A DNA stretch of 64,000 nucleotides from Endozoicomonas sp. SCSIO W0465 (lineage in GTDB: Bacteria; Pseudomonadota; Gammaproteobacteria; Pseudomonadales; Endozoicomonadaceae): contig NZ_CP092417.1 of assembly GCF_023716865.1 (NCBI RefSeq), positions 6,240,001 through 6,304,000 of the forward strand, written 5' to 3'. Both the position numbers and the translations under genes were made by a program. The first letter of the stretch is position 1; each line of letters begins with the position of its first letter. Below are positions 36,321 through 43,786 of the stretch, in pieces. The notes under the pieces are model-generated. The model did no database searches, had not been told where the DNA came from, and saw only the letters and a program-made list of their open reading frames with translations.

Positions 36321-36446
36321 ATACCCGTCGCCTTTGAAGTTGCTACTTTGTTGGCTGCATTCACTCTCCTTGGTCACATAGTATTTCTATGCTCCCAAGG
36401 CTTCGCTCGCTTGCCGCCGCGTAGCAACTCCAAATCCTTTGGGTAT
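36321..36446. repeat. 126-bp three-part extragenic palindrome
   Basis: ATACCC and GGGTAT close the element. Inside, AGTTGCTAC pairs with GTAGCAACT, and CATAG pairs with CTATG at the centre. This gives a long cruciform- or hairpin-like unit in the gap between two late genes. It looks like a dispersed chromosomal repeat that landed in the phage, not a phage sequence. The remaining bases of the gap (36290-36320 and 36447-36459) hold nothing recognisable. Confidence 0.7.
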
Positions 36447-36459
36447 TGAAAGAAAGCGG

Positions 36460-36831
36460 TCAGAAATAACCGCCATTTACATTGGCAGCAGGGCTCTGGT
36501 CCACCAGGTCTGCCACCGAGTCATGCAATACCTCCATCTCGTTTTTCATGGCGGTCAGTTGCAACTTGTCGGCCTCATGGGAATCGTGCCAGCGTTGGAT
36601 ATCGTCATGGTGCTGGGTGATGTCGCTGTTGAGCTGCCGGATTTCCGTGGTCATCGCCCACAGCGAGCTGGACAGGGCATCGGCACGCCCCACAGCCTCT
36701 TCGATCTGTGGCAACCCCGTGGCCAGGGCTTCCTCGATCGCCTGCCGGTCTTCGGCAATGCTCTGCTGCTGGGCAGCCACCACGGCCACGCCGTTACCAA
36801 GGGTGGCGACCACCGTCGTCTCGTTGGCCAT
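36460..36831 (-). CDS. Phage coiled-coil protein
   Basis: The protein is 123 aa, helical throughout with heptad repeats (QQQSIAEDRQAIEEALATGL, LSSSLWAMTTEIRQLNSDIT, EADKLQLTAMKNEMEVLHDS). It ends in NVNGGYF, next to the fibre genes. It could be a spacer or a fibre chaperone. No family is recognised. Confidence 0.55.
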   Translation of the reverse strand: MANETTVVATLGNGVAVVAAQQQSIAEDRQAIEEALATGLPQIEEAVGRADALSSSLWAMTTEIRQLNSDITQHHDDIQRWHDSHEADKLQLTAMKNEMEVLHDSVADLVDQSPAANVNGGYF

Positions 36832-36840
36832 CGCGGGCTC

Positions 36841-37194
36841 CTATCTCAATGCGTGGGTGACGCCTGCCTGAACGACAACCGTTCCGATGGCCACTGTCGA
36901 CACCGCCTGACCATCAGGCGTGGTGACCTGGACATCAAACTCATAACGGTAGGGAGTCAGCTCATTGGTCTCTTCCGGTGCCAGGTACATCACCGCCGTC
37001 GTGCCGGATACTGTCATCCGTTTTTGCAGCACGGCTTCGTCATCCGGCTGCATCCGGTGAAACTTCAGAGTGAAGATCAGCGTCCATCCGGTCAGGTCCA
37101 GCGACGTGCCATCCTCACCACTGAACGACACCGGCACGGAATAGCTGTCACCCCGGATAAAGGCAGGCAGGGTAGTGGAAGCGGGAATGGCCAT
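36841..37194 (-). CDS. Phage small beta-sandwich protein
   Basis: The protein is 117 aa. Pattern: FIRGDSYSVPVSFSGEDGTSLDLTGWTLIF, then KRMTVSGTTAVMYLAPEETN, then YRYEFDVQVTTPDGQAVSTVAIGTVVV. This is an immunoglobulin-like fold, similar to N-terminal domains of phage baseplate or fibre-linked proteins. Its start overlaps the stop of the next gene upstream by 1 bp. Assignment is by fold pattern only. Confidence 0.58.
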   Translation of the reverse strand: MAIPASTTLPAFIRGDSYSVPVSFSGEDGTSLDLTGWTLIFTLKFHRMQPDDEAVLQKRMTVSGTTAVMYLAPEETNELTPYRYEFDVQVTTPDGQAVSTVAIGTVVVQAGVTHALR

Positions 37195-37799
37195 CAGACA
37201 AAACGCCTGCGGGTCACCGACTGCTCACCACCACTGACGCCCACCAGTCCACGGATGCGTTTTTTATTCAGCTCCCGTTCGTACTTCTGCCGGTTGACCT
37301 CTGCAAGCTGCGGGTTGGTCCAGGGCTCATCGGGCATCATCTGCAAATCCGCCAGTACGCCCCAGCAGGCGAACTCAAGGGTCAGATTGCCCACTTCGTC
37401 CGGCACTTCCGTCGCGTCAAAGGCTGGCATCAGGGTCAGCTCAATATTGTGCATGACATTCTTGTCAGGGATCGGAGCAACTTGCAGTGCGGTGGTTTCA
37501 ACATGGCGGTAGTAATAAGGGGTACCGGAAGAGAGGTAAGGCGGCAGCAGATCGCGGCTTTCCAGTCGGGTGCCGTCTTCCCGCAGGAGGTTCTGCACCG
37601 TGGCGATCTCACTGCCAGCGGGGGCGGTCAGGGTGTAGTCCTCAATGCCCTTCACCATAAACAGCTTGTCACTGTGCCGCCAGATATTAGCCCGGTAACA
37701 AATATCCCGCAGGGTAATGATCAGGTAATTACGAATCACCTGATCCGGGCAGCCCTTGGCATACGGGCGTATGCGGGAAAGGTAAGCGTCCAGTTCCAT
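37194..37799 (-). CDS. Phage connector or tail-completion protein candidate
   Basis: The protein is 201 aa. It opens with a helical adaptor-like segment (ELDAYLSRIRPYAKGCPDQV, YLIITLRDICYRANIW), followed by a beta region (KLFMVKGIEDYTLTAP, YYYRHVETTALQVAPIP) and a helical tail. The arrangement resembles head-tail adaptors of podoviruses, and its position two genes after the capsid gene agrees. No family name is certain. Confidence 0.6.
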   Translation of the reverse strand: MELDAYLSRIRPYAKGCPDQVIRNYLIITLRDICYRANIWRHSDKLFMVKGIEDYTLTAPAGSEIATVQNLLREDGTRLESRDLLPPYLSSGTPYYYRHVETTALQVAPIPDKNVMHNIELTLMPAFDATEVPDEVGNLTLEFACWGVLADLQMMPDEPWTNPQLAEVNRQKYERELNKKRIRGLVGVSGGEQSVTRRRFV

Positions 37800-37850
37800 G
37801 GTCTATGCTGTCCTTGGGAAAACTTAATAAGAAGTACAAAGGTGTGAATA

Positions 37851-38030
37851 ATGAATACAAAACAGCGAGAAAGTTTGTCCAAACTGTTCTACGATCTAGT
37901 AAAGGTTCCACTGGCACTGTGCATGATCGGTCCCGTGCTTAACGAACCTGCTCACCTGTTGGAATTGGAATTTTTGGGCTTTGCACTGGTGCTCGGCTGC
38001 ATCTACTTTGGCTATCAGTTGGAGAGTTGA
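37851..38030 (+). CDS. Small two-span membrane protein, antisense to the late operon
   Basis: The product is 59 aa: MNTKQRESLSKLFYDL, then VKVPLALCMIGPVL and, later, FLGFALVLGCIYFGYQL. Two hydrophobic spans with a short loop predict an inner-membrane protein. AAAGG lies 10 bases before the ATG. It lies on the plus strand in a 350-bp gap between two minus-strand late genes and is followed after 2 bp by another small membrane protein. It could be a lysis, exclusion or moron protein. No family is recognised. Confidence 0.6.
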   Translation: MNTKQRESLSKLFYDLVKVPLALCMIGPVLNEPAHLLELEFLGFALVLGCIYFGYQLES

Positions 38031-38032
38031 TT

Positions 38033-38146
38033 ATGGATACGGGTGATCAATACCTGCTTGTCACTGCTATGTTTGCCGTGCCGATGCTAATATTTGGCAT
38101 CTGGTTGCACTTCCATGACAAGAAAGCCAAAGAGAAAAAGCACTAA
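38033..38146 (+). CDS. Tiny single-span membrane protein, antisense to the late operon
   Basis: The product is 37 aa: MDTGDQYLLV, then the span TAMFAVPMLIFGIWLHF, then the basic tail HDKKAKEKKH. The positively charged end predicts N-out, C-in. The ribosome site GGAGAG lies 8 bases before the ATG and the gene follows the 59-aa frame after 2 bp, which suggests a two-gene unit. The end overlaps the convergent 38143 gene by 4 bp. Size and topology resemble small toxins or pinholins, but this is only resemblance. Confidence 0.6.
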   Translation: MDTGDQYLLVTAMFAVPMLIFGIWLHFHDKKAKEKKH

Positions 38147-38799
38147 CCCTCCACCTTACCCTGAAGCATCTGCCGGAACAGTTGATCCACGTTCCACTTT
38201 AGCCCCAGATCATTAGCAAACATGGCCAGATAACTCTTGGCCTGCTGCATATTGGCCTCTGTCTCCATATCCATGCTGAATGCCCGGAACAGCATGTAGT
38301 TGATCACCGGGTTGATCCACAGCTCATCCAGACTGAATAACTGAGTGTCGATGTCAAAATCGGTAATGGCTATTCGTGCGGGTGCCTGGCTGACCAGCAG
38401 GTTCAGCGGGTGATCCGCCAGGGGCACAGGGTACACATAAAACACGGACGGACTTTTCTGGTCGTAGACATACTGCTCCACATCCGAACCGGTGGCTGTC
38501 GTCCAGTTGGGCAACAGGCTATCGAGGCTGCTGCGGGTGGTGGCGATCACTGTTCTGCCTGTGGATGGATTGTCCACAATATCCAGCAACCGGTAAGTGC
38601 CAGGCGGCAGTGACTGTACCGCCTGCGCCTGACAGGTAAAGGGCAGGAGCTGCGAGTTCACATCAGGCCGGTTCTGCACCACCGCCAGAAGTGCCTCGTT
38701 ATAGGCATCCAGCAGGTTGGCATTGGTCCAGCGGGGAACGGCCGTGTTGTCCTGAAGCAGGTCACGAACCCGCTGGATAATAGCAGTAACCTTCATCAC
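38143..38799 (-). CDS. Phage tail or connector protein (DUF6682-like)
   Basis: The protein is 218 aa. The N-terminus (VTAIIQRVRDLLQDNTAVPRWTNANLLDAYNEALLAVVQNRPD) is a helical adaptor-type domain with the W-x3-NLLDAYNEA pattern I associate with DUF6682-like phage proteins. The rest is mixed (LPPGTYRLLDIVDNPSTGR, VFYVYPVPLADHPLNLLVSQ, LDELWINPVINYMLFRAFSMD). It probably joins the head to the short tail. The assignment to that family is from memory of pattern only. Confidence 0.62.
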   Translation of the reverse strand: MMKVTAIIQRVRDLLQDNTAVPRWTNANLLDAYNEALLAVVQNRPDVNSQLLPFTCQAQAVQSLPPGTYRLLDIVDNPSTGRTVIATTRSSLDSLLPNWTTATGSDVEQYVYDQKSPSVFYVYPVPLADHPLNLLVSQAPARIAITDFDIDTQLFSLDELWINPVINYMLFRAFSMDMETEANMQQAKSYLAMFANDLGLKWNVDQLFRQMLQGKVEG

Positions 38800-39165
38800 C
38801 TACAGCCGGTTACCCTGTTGATCACAGAACTCCAGATCCACGCCTATTCGTTTCTTCAGCCTCGGGTTGTAGATAAAGACGCTATGGTTGTTCTTGTTCA
38901 GCACAAATCGCAGCGGCTTTCGGTGACATGATTGTGGTGATGGTACTGGCTGTTCCAACGCGGTGGGCACCTCAGCCATGCCTGGCTCTTCCAATGCCTC
39001 CTGCTCTTCCGGTTGCTCCAGTGGCTCACCACCGTTCATCAGCTGACGTATTTCGTTTTTTAACTCATCCAGCTTCTTGCGCTTATCGAGCTCCACGTTA
39101 AACATCTGCCGGGCAAAGGATTCCAGTTCGTCCTTGCTACGGCAGGTTTCCAGGTTAAATGCCAT
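38800..39165 (-). CDS. Small phage head-region protein
   Basis: The protein is 121 aa. The N-terminal 45 residues are helical and charged (CRSKDELESFARQMFNVELD, KRKKLDELKNEIRQL), the middle is Glu/Pro-rich (PLEQPEEQEALEEPG) and the C-terminus is a small basic domain (CHRKPLRFVLNKNNHSVFIY, NPRLKKRIGVDLEF). GAGGAG lies before the ATG. It could be a head decoration or completion protein. A GC-rich hairpin separates it from the capsid gene. Confidence 0.55.
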   Translation of the reverse strand: MAFNLETCRSKDELESFARQMFNVELDKRKKLDELKNEIRQLMNGGEPLEQPEEQEALEEPGMAEVPTALEQPVPSPQSCHRKPLRFVLNKNNHSVFIYNPRLKKRIGVDLEFCDQQGNRL

Positions 39166-39186
39166 TTTTTCAGCTCCTCTGAAAAA

Positions 39187-39272
39187 CGCTTCCCGCTACC
39201 CGCCGCCCGCACCCCGCAAAAGACTAAACTCGTCGTGCTTTTACGGGTGGCGGGCAGCGGGAGGCGGGCAAC
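39187..39272. repeat. REP-like GC-rich hairpin, copy 2
   Basis: CCCGCTACCCGCCGCCCGC on one side and GGGTGGCGGGCAGCGGGAGG on the other pair imperfectly across a spacer of about 35 bases. It lies in the gap downstream of the major capsid gene. It is related to 28374-28468 in arm sequence (shared CCGCTACCCGC core), which suggests a mobile or dispersed repeat. Confidence 0.68.
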
Positions 39273-39279
39273 GAAAAAA

Positions 39280-40146
39280 TTAAGAACGCTTCGCTGCCAG
39301 CAGAACACCAGCATCCGGCTTCAGCACCTTGTAGCCATAAACCTGCAGGCCACGATGCCCCATGCCGAAGTGCTTCTCCAGCGTCAGCGATTCATGCTTG
39401 ATAAACTGCGACGCAAACCCGGCAAAATCTTTCACGCCCGCCAGGCACTGGGTCACCCCCGACGCGGTGGCCAGGTTGTTACTGCAATACAGCGTGAACC
39501 GGTCGATGATCCCCAGTCGTCCGTTACGCACGATGGAAGTACCATCACCGGCTAAAGACGCGTCTTTCAGCTCGGACTTCTTGATCATCCCGCACACCCA
39601 GGGTGGCAGTACCAGCCAGCGGTCGGACTCGGGAATGTTCTTCTCGTCCAGCAGCGTGCCCATATCGACGATGTAATCCAGCACATTGGTCTTATCCACC
39701 ACCACACCGGTACCACCGCCGTCGATCTTGTTGTCCGGATGCACATCGGTGTAGATATTCCCCAGTACATCGCCGTCTACCGCGATCTTCACGTTTTCCG
39801 CTGCATCCGCAGAAGACTCGTTGATCAGCTCGATATTGGACTGGACACTCTGGATGTAGTCATCCACAAAGGCGTAGTACTTGGTCTTGTCGATGGGCAT
39901 TTCCACTTTGGGTGGTTCCAGATCCTGGTACTCAACCCCAACGGCACGATCATAATCCGCGACCGTAATATCGGGGCGGGTACGGATTACTACCTTGGAG
40001 CCTTCGGACTGGATCTCGCCTTCCCAGTTAGTGTTGCAGATAGCAGACAACACGGTTCGTTTATAGAACTTGGCGTTGAGTTTCTTGGAGTAAATAACGG
40101 ACAGGGCATTGGCCATAGCCCCCGTTGGAAATGTGGTCGTTGCCAT
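39280..40146 (-). CDS. Major capsid protein
   Basis: The protein is 288 aa. Features consistent with a P22-type or related coat of HK97 fold: an N-terminal arm (MATTTFPTGAMANALSVIYSKKLNAKFYKR), a beta-rich part (VVIRTRPDITVADYDR), a helix-rich centre (DDYIQSVQSNIELINESSAD), a conserved WLVLPPWVCGMIKKSEL, and a C-terminal P-domain-like tail (HFGMGHRGLQVYGYKVLKPDAGVLL). It is shorter than P22 coat. AAGGA lies before the ATG. It follows the scaffold gene, as in most tailed phages. Terminase, portal and scaffold just upstream support the call. Confidence 0.85.
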   Translation of the reverse strand: MATTTFPTGAMANALSVIYSKKLNAKFYKRTVLSAICNTNWEGEIQSEGSKVVIRTRPDITVADYDRAVGVEYQDLEPPKVEMPIDKTKYYAFVDDYIQSVQSNIELINESSADAAENVKIAVDGDVLGNIYTDVHPDNKIDGGGTGVVVDKTNVLDYIVDMGTLLDEKNIPESDRWLVLPPWVCGMIKKSELKDASLAGDGTSIVRNGRLGIIDRFTLYCSNNLATASGVTQCLAGVKDFAGFASQFIKHESLTLEKHFGMGHRGLQVYGYKVLKPDAGVLLAAKRS

Positions 40147-41049
40147 GATTCAAGTCCTTTGAATCACGGGAAGCGGTTATACGACGACGATTAAACGCTC
40201 CCCTCAGAGGCGACCTCCCTGCTTGATCCACTGGGCCAGAATCTTGTCGAGTTTTTCTTCATTGTCGTTAAACTCTTTCTGCGGCATGGCCGCAATCTGT
40301 TCCAGCGTCAGGGTCGGTTGGTGCCCCCGGGTTTTAGGGACTGAGTGGGTCCGCACCGGCGGTTCACTCAGCTGCTTTGCCTGCTGCATTTTCTGTACTG
40401 GATCGGGTGCCGGTTTCGGTGCAGGCTTGTTTACACCTGCGGCCTCTTTATAGAGACTCATGACCTGCGCTGCACCCAGTGGGCTGACACGACTCAACTC
40501 CTGAACATCAGCCGTTTGTCGTGCAAACCAGCCTTTAAAATCCTCACTGGCGGAGACCTGCTCTACATCGGGATGCAGACTGCGCAACTTGTTCCAGAAT
40601 GCCTGTTGTGCCCGCTCCGCTTCCTGTTCCTGCCTTGCCTTCTCAATGGCGGCCAGCCGCTGTTCCAGTTTGCGGTTGAGCTGTTCCGACTCATCCAGCT
40701 TGTTGAACACCGGGTCCAGCTCCTGGTAGTCCTTGCGGAGTTCCTGGAACTGGTCGGACGGCTCTGGCTCACTGTTTGGCTGAGCGGTACCCTGCTGACT
40801 GAGCAGATCCACCTTGGCCTTCAGCAGCGCCATCTGCTGCTGAAGCTCGGTATTGCTTCGCTCCAGATCAGCGGCTTTCTGGGTGGCCTGGGTCATCAGG
40901 GCATGGGCATTCTTGCGGGACTCTTCCGCCTTGGTGTACTTGTCCTGCCAGTCTTCACCGTTATCGTGATTGGATGCTGGAGCAGGCGGCTCTGACGGTT
41001 CGTCATCAGCGTCCGACTCCGGTTCGGGTGGCGGGGGTAGCTCATCAGC

Positions 41050-42547
41050 CTGACTCTTGATCACATCTCTCCAGCGCTGAACTGCCGGGCTATCTGCCAG
41101 GTTTTTACCCGATCCTGCAATTTCGCCCAGCCTTCCCATACCACTAACCAGCCGGGCTGCCCTGTATGCTTTGAATCACCCCAACCACCAAGCCGAGCAA
41201 TCGTTTGAAGCAGCCAAGTGACTGTTGGCGGCTTATCGGGCAACGCTTTTTTTTCATAGGTTAGCCAGAGAACCTGCCATTCATCATCACTGACCACCTC
41301 ATTCGCGAGTGTTTTTTCACTCCAAAGCTTTCTGTCTTTGTGCTGCCTGTCATTCGGTAACATTAATGCTTCACGGATTTGCATTAGTCTGACAGCGACA
41401 AACATTAATATGACCGCAAGTCGTTCAATGTTATCCGGAGATTGCAGACGAAGCCTTTCTACTCCTGCTCCCGATTTCCAAGCCTTGTGGAACTCTTCTA
41501 TTCGCCATCGGAGCTCGTAAAATCGAATGATAGAGCGACAGTCTTCGAATGTTTCAATATCTTCAGTTGTCAATAGTACCCAGTGCAAACGGTCTTCGGA
41601 GTCATTGCCAATCTCTTCAGCCGACACAATATTCATAGTTACCGGTTCCGGCCTGCCGCCTGGCCTTTGCGGCGCCTGTATTGTCATCTTCTTTCTTTTG
41701 ACCTGCAGCGTTGCCTTTCGCTTCTTTCTACCTCCTTTTTGAGGAACCACTATCGTATATTTCCCCAACACTTCAGTCTGAGCTAAGGAATCAAATAATA
41801 AGAGTTCGCCATCTACCAGGATTCTGTTTTGTGTAGCTCTTACAACAAACCGCTGTCGGTTATCCAGTTTGTAGTGCATATATTCGTATATATCCGCCTC
41901 CCGGTCGCAAACACTGATGATGTCAGGCATTTTACCCCCCATCCTTTGTTCTGTGTTTTCAGAGGCTCTTTGCCACTTAAAGCTTTCCTTTCCCTCGTAA
42001 GGTAGCTGACGACGTTGGTTCTTTTTCCCCCGCTGAACGTCCTCTCTAACCCATCGTTCTTGATCAATAAGCCCAATGCTTCGCTCTGTATCCGCATCAA
42101 CCAAGAAGACAGAGTGGACGTGGAATCCTCTGGTTTTAGAGCCTTCAGGACCTCCAAGATCACCAAGCTCGGATCTGACAGCATGTTTATAACCCAGGGT
42201 TGTTGTATCTTCGAGAGCCAGAAGTAGGCGAGACTGTCTCGCTATTTTGGCAGTTGCCTGAAAGCCTGCCTCAGCTATTGCTTCAGGCTTTACGGCCTCA
42301 TTCTCAATCAGCCGGTAAGCTCCAGTTACCAGTGCGGTATAACCTTCGCATGAAGATGACAAAGAATTACCGGTATGAGCTGAAAGCTCGGCAGCAACTT
42401 TGACAAGTCGTTTTGTACGTCGAGTATCGCCCAAATCAGCACATCCAAAAGTTAGTTCTGACCATGGTTTAGGAGAAAGTGGAAGCATGACCTGTTTTAT
42501 CAGTGAGAAATGATAGAACAAGGTAGCTATTTGTGATCAAGAGACAG
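41050..42547 (-). mobile_element. IS50-like (IS4 family) insertion sequence, 1,498 bp
   Basis: Left end CTGACTCTTGATCACATCT and right end (reverse complement) CTGTCTCTTGATCACAA closely match the IS50 outside and inside ends (CTGACTCTTATACACA, CTGTCTCTTGATCAGA). The 9-bp target duplication CTCATCAGC is at 41041-41049 and 42548-42556, as in Tn5/IS50. It carries one transposase on the minus strand and interrupts the phage scaffold gene. Confidence 0.97.
41061..42488 (-). CDS. IS50/Tn5-type transposase
   Basis: From the ATG at 42488 (MLPLSPKPWSELTFGCADLG) the protein is 475 aa, close to Tn5 transposase at 476. Landmarks: LGDTRRTKRLVKVAAEL near the N-terminus; catalytic Asp in LLALEDTTTLGYKH and ISVCDREADIYEY; catalytic Glu in FYELRWRIEEFHKAWKSGAG, which also satisfies the Y-R-E-K signature; and a C-terminal dimerisation part (TIARLGGWGDSKHTGQPGW). 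An upstream in-frame ATG at 42521 adds 11 residues. It looks intact, so the element may be mobile. Confidence 0.95.
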   Translation of the reverse strand: MLPLSPKPWSELTFGCADLGDTRRTKRLVKVAAELSAHTGNSLSSSCEGYTALVTGAYRLIENEAVKPEAIAEAGFQATAKIARQSRLLLALEDTTTLGYKHAVRSELGDLGGPEGSKTRGFHVHSVFLVDADTERSIGLIDQERWVREDVQRGKKNQRRQLPYEGKESFKWQRASENTEQRMGGKMPDIISVCDREADIYEYMHYKLDNRQRFVVRATQNRILVDGELLLFDSLAQTEVLGKYTIVVPQKGGRKKRKATLQVKRKKMTIQAPQRPGGRPEPVTMNIVSAEEIGNDSEDRLHWVLLTTEDIETFEDCRSIIRFYELRWRIEEFHKAWKSGAGVERLRLQSPDNIERLAVILMFVAVRLMQIREALMLPNDRQHKDRKLWSEKTLANEVVSDDEWQVLWLTYEKKALPDKPPTVTWLLQTIARLGGWGDSKHTGQPGWLVVWEGWAKLQDRVKTWQIARQFSAGEM

Positions 42548-42696
42548 CTCATCAGCGGGCGGGTTCTGATCGGTTTGCTTGTCCTGCTCGTCCTCTTGCT
42601 CTGCAAAAGCGGCAGGGGCGTCCGTAGTCAGACCCATAAGGGCTGCCAGTTCGGCATCGGTTTCCTGATCCAGTTTTTCGGCATCAATGGCCATCT

Positions 42697-42792
42697 TCAC
42701 TCTCCCTGTGGGGCACTCTGAACCCCTGAGGGCTCTGGCTTGTCCACGTTGGTTGCGCCTGTGAAAGTCCGTGGGGCTCGGGGCTTGTCCAT
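42697..42792 (-). CDS. Possible 31-aa phage peptide upstream of the scaffold gene
   Basis: ATG 42792 to TGA 42697-42699, ending 2 bp before the scaffold ATG. The product MDKPRAPRTFTGATNVDKPE... is polar and Pro-rich. Tight spacing supports it, but there is no clear ribosome site. A leader or chance frame are alternatives. Confidence 0.32.
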   Translation of the reverse strand: MDKPRAPRTFTGATNVDKPEPSGVQSAPQGE

Positions 42793-42908
42793 GTTCTTTC
42801 AGGCATTAACCGGGAATTGCACCTCGGCAACTGCTCCTTTCATTGCGCTAACTCCTGCATCCACGCAGTTGTGTTGTGCATTCCCGGCCTACCACCCATC
42901 TCTGGGCA

Positions 42909-42933
42909 TAAAAAAGCCGCCAGATCAGGCGGT
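42909..42933 (-). terminator. Rho-independent terminator after ccdAB
   Basis: Read on the minus strand: CCGCCTGATCTGGCGG stem followed by CTTTTTT. It lies about 25 bp past the toxin stop, ends the ccdAB transcript and lies upstream of the scaffold gene, so it would also affect late transcription coming from the portal side. Confidence 0.85.
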
Positions 42934-42957
42934 TCGCGTTACTTAAATTCGTTGCAT

Positions 42958-43251
42958 CTAAAATCCGCTGAACAATAAATCCATTGCCGACACTATAGTT
43001 AGCCGGTCCTTGTCCAGGTTAGCGATACACTTGCGTAACAGTGTTCGCTTGATAGCGGCCAGTGCCGGTAAATCAATAACCATCGTTGTGCCATTCAACC
43101 CCACAGCAGGCATCAACCCTGTCAGGGGCCTGACAACCTGCTCTGTAGTGAGTAACGGGGCCACCACCACGGTAGGTGTTTGTACAAAGGGGTGCTGCAG
43201 AACCACCACTTTAAGATGGTCCAGTTGATAAACATCATACTGATTCATCAC
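42958..43251 (-). CDS. ccdB: CcdB-family toxin
   Basis: The protein is 97 aa; CcdB is about 101. Match points: MNQYDVYQLDHLKVVVLQHPFVQTPTVVVAPL at the start (CcdB: MQFKVYTYKR...VVVQSDII), GLNGTTMVIDLPALAAIKRTLLRKCIANL, and the C-terminal Ile/Asp region RLTIVSAMDLLFSGF. CcdB poisons gyrase subunit A, and its terminal residues are part of the contact, here ending LFSGF. Start overlaps the antitoxin by 17 bp. Confidence 0.88.
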   Translation of the reverse strand: MMNQYDVYQLDHLKVVVLQHPFVQTPTVVVAPLLTTEQVVRPLTGLMPAVGLNGTTMVIDLPALAAIKRTLLRKCIANLDKDRLTIVSAMDLLFSGF

Positions 43252-43474
43252 GCCAGGCTCCGTACTTCTCGCTAAATGTGCCTTCCTTTTCTATCCGTTT
43301 GTTGTATTCGGCAATCGCTTCCCGGTTTTCTTCAAGCCATTGCTGCTCACGGGCTTTTTTCACCGCAGCCCTGACGGATTCTTCAAACAGGTTGGACAAT
43401 GGCGGTACCGGTAGCGACCGGGCTTCTGCAAGCAGGTCTTCATCAATGGTGACAGTTGTTCGAGTTTTAGCCAT
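43235..43474 (-). CDS. ccdA: CcdA-family antitoxin
   Basis: From ATG 43474 (GGAGG just before it) the product is 79 aa. The N-terminal ribbon-helix-helix (TRTTVTIDEDLLAEARSL) binds the promoter. The C-terminal tail (WLEENREAIAEYNKRIEKEG) has the W-x2-ENREAI-x2-YN pattern of CcdA, which binds CcdB. A GTG two codons upstream is in frame, but the ATG is better placed. An imperfect dyad (TTACTAG ... CTATTAGTAA, about 43490-43515) upstream may be the operator. Confidence 0.92.
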   Translation of the reverse strand: MAKTRTTVTIDEDLLAEARSLPVPPLSNLFEESVRAAVKKAREQQWLEENREAIAEYNKRIEKEGTFSEKYGAWRDESV

Positions 43475-43546
43475 ACCCACCTCCGTTAATACTAATAGTA
43501 AGTATAGCTAGTAAATACTTTATCCGCACAGCCCCTAAAATCTGAC

Positions 43547-43786
43547 TTATTCGTTCGGGTTTATCACCCGGTCAGCCCGCTTGGGCAGATAAATAATGTC
43601 ATCCAGTTCGTTGATCCGGCCCTGCAACCGCCGGATATCCTTTACCTCCGATGCGCGGACCAGCTTGTCCAACAGTAAGGTTTTGCGACGGACGAGGTAC
43701 GCTTTCATTTCCTGATAGCTGGCCTGATTGACCAGGGCGCTGATCGCCTCCGCTTCCTCCCTGCTCATGTGCATCAGGTTGTGCAT
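43547..43786 (-). CDS. Small phage protein nested in the 3' end of the portal gene
   Basis: From the ATG at 43786, with the strong ribosome site GGAGGAAG before it, the product is 79 aa: HMSREEAEAISALVNQASYQEM, then a positively charged helix (KAYLVRRKTLLLDKLVRASE) and LQGRINELDDIIYLPKR. It is helical and probably real. It overlaps 188 bp of the portal frame, out of phase. The portal C-terminus in that stretch is low complexity (GGSGGDQRPGQSGQLSG), so this small frame may have been overprinted or the portal may once have ended earlier. Confidence 0.68.
   Translation of the reverse strand: MHNLMHMSREEAEAISALVNQASYQEMKAYLVRRKTLLLDKLVRASEVKDIRRLQGRINELDDIIYLPKRADRVINPNE

Larger units (their letters stand above)
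40204..42694 (-). pseudogene. Scaffolding protein gene, interrupted by an IS50-like element
   Basis: The gene would start at the ATG at 42694 (MAIDAEKLDQETDAELAALM), run to 42557, and continue after the IS at 41049 down to 40204. Joining 42557-42694 with 40204-41049 gives 984 nt in one frame, a 327-aa protein. It is acidic and Pro-rich at first (LPPPPEPESDADDEPSEPP), then a long coiled coil (residues about 100-215: TQKAADLERSNTELQQQMAL, NRKLEQRLAAIEKARQEQEA), then a helical C-terminus. That profile fits phage scaffold or capsid-assembly proteins and the position just before the major capsid agrees. A 311-aa frame that appears to start at 41139 inside the IS is artificial. Confidence 0.82.

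Noticed and set aside
41061..41139. Apparent start of a 311-aa scaffold frame inside the IS50-like element
   Set aside because: The first 30 or so codons come from the IS end; the real start is 42694, beyond the IS.
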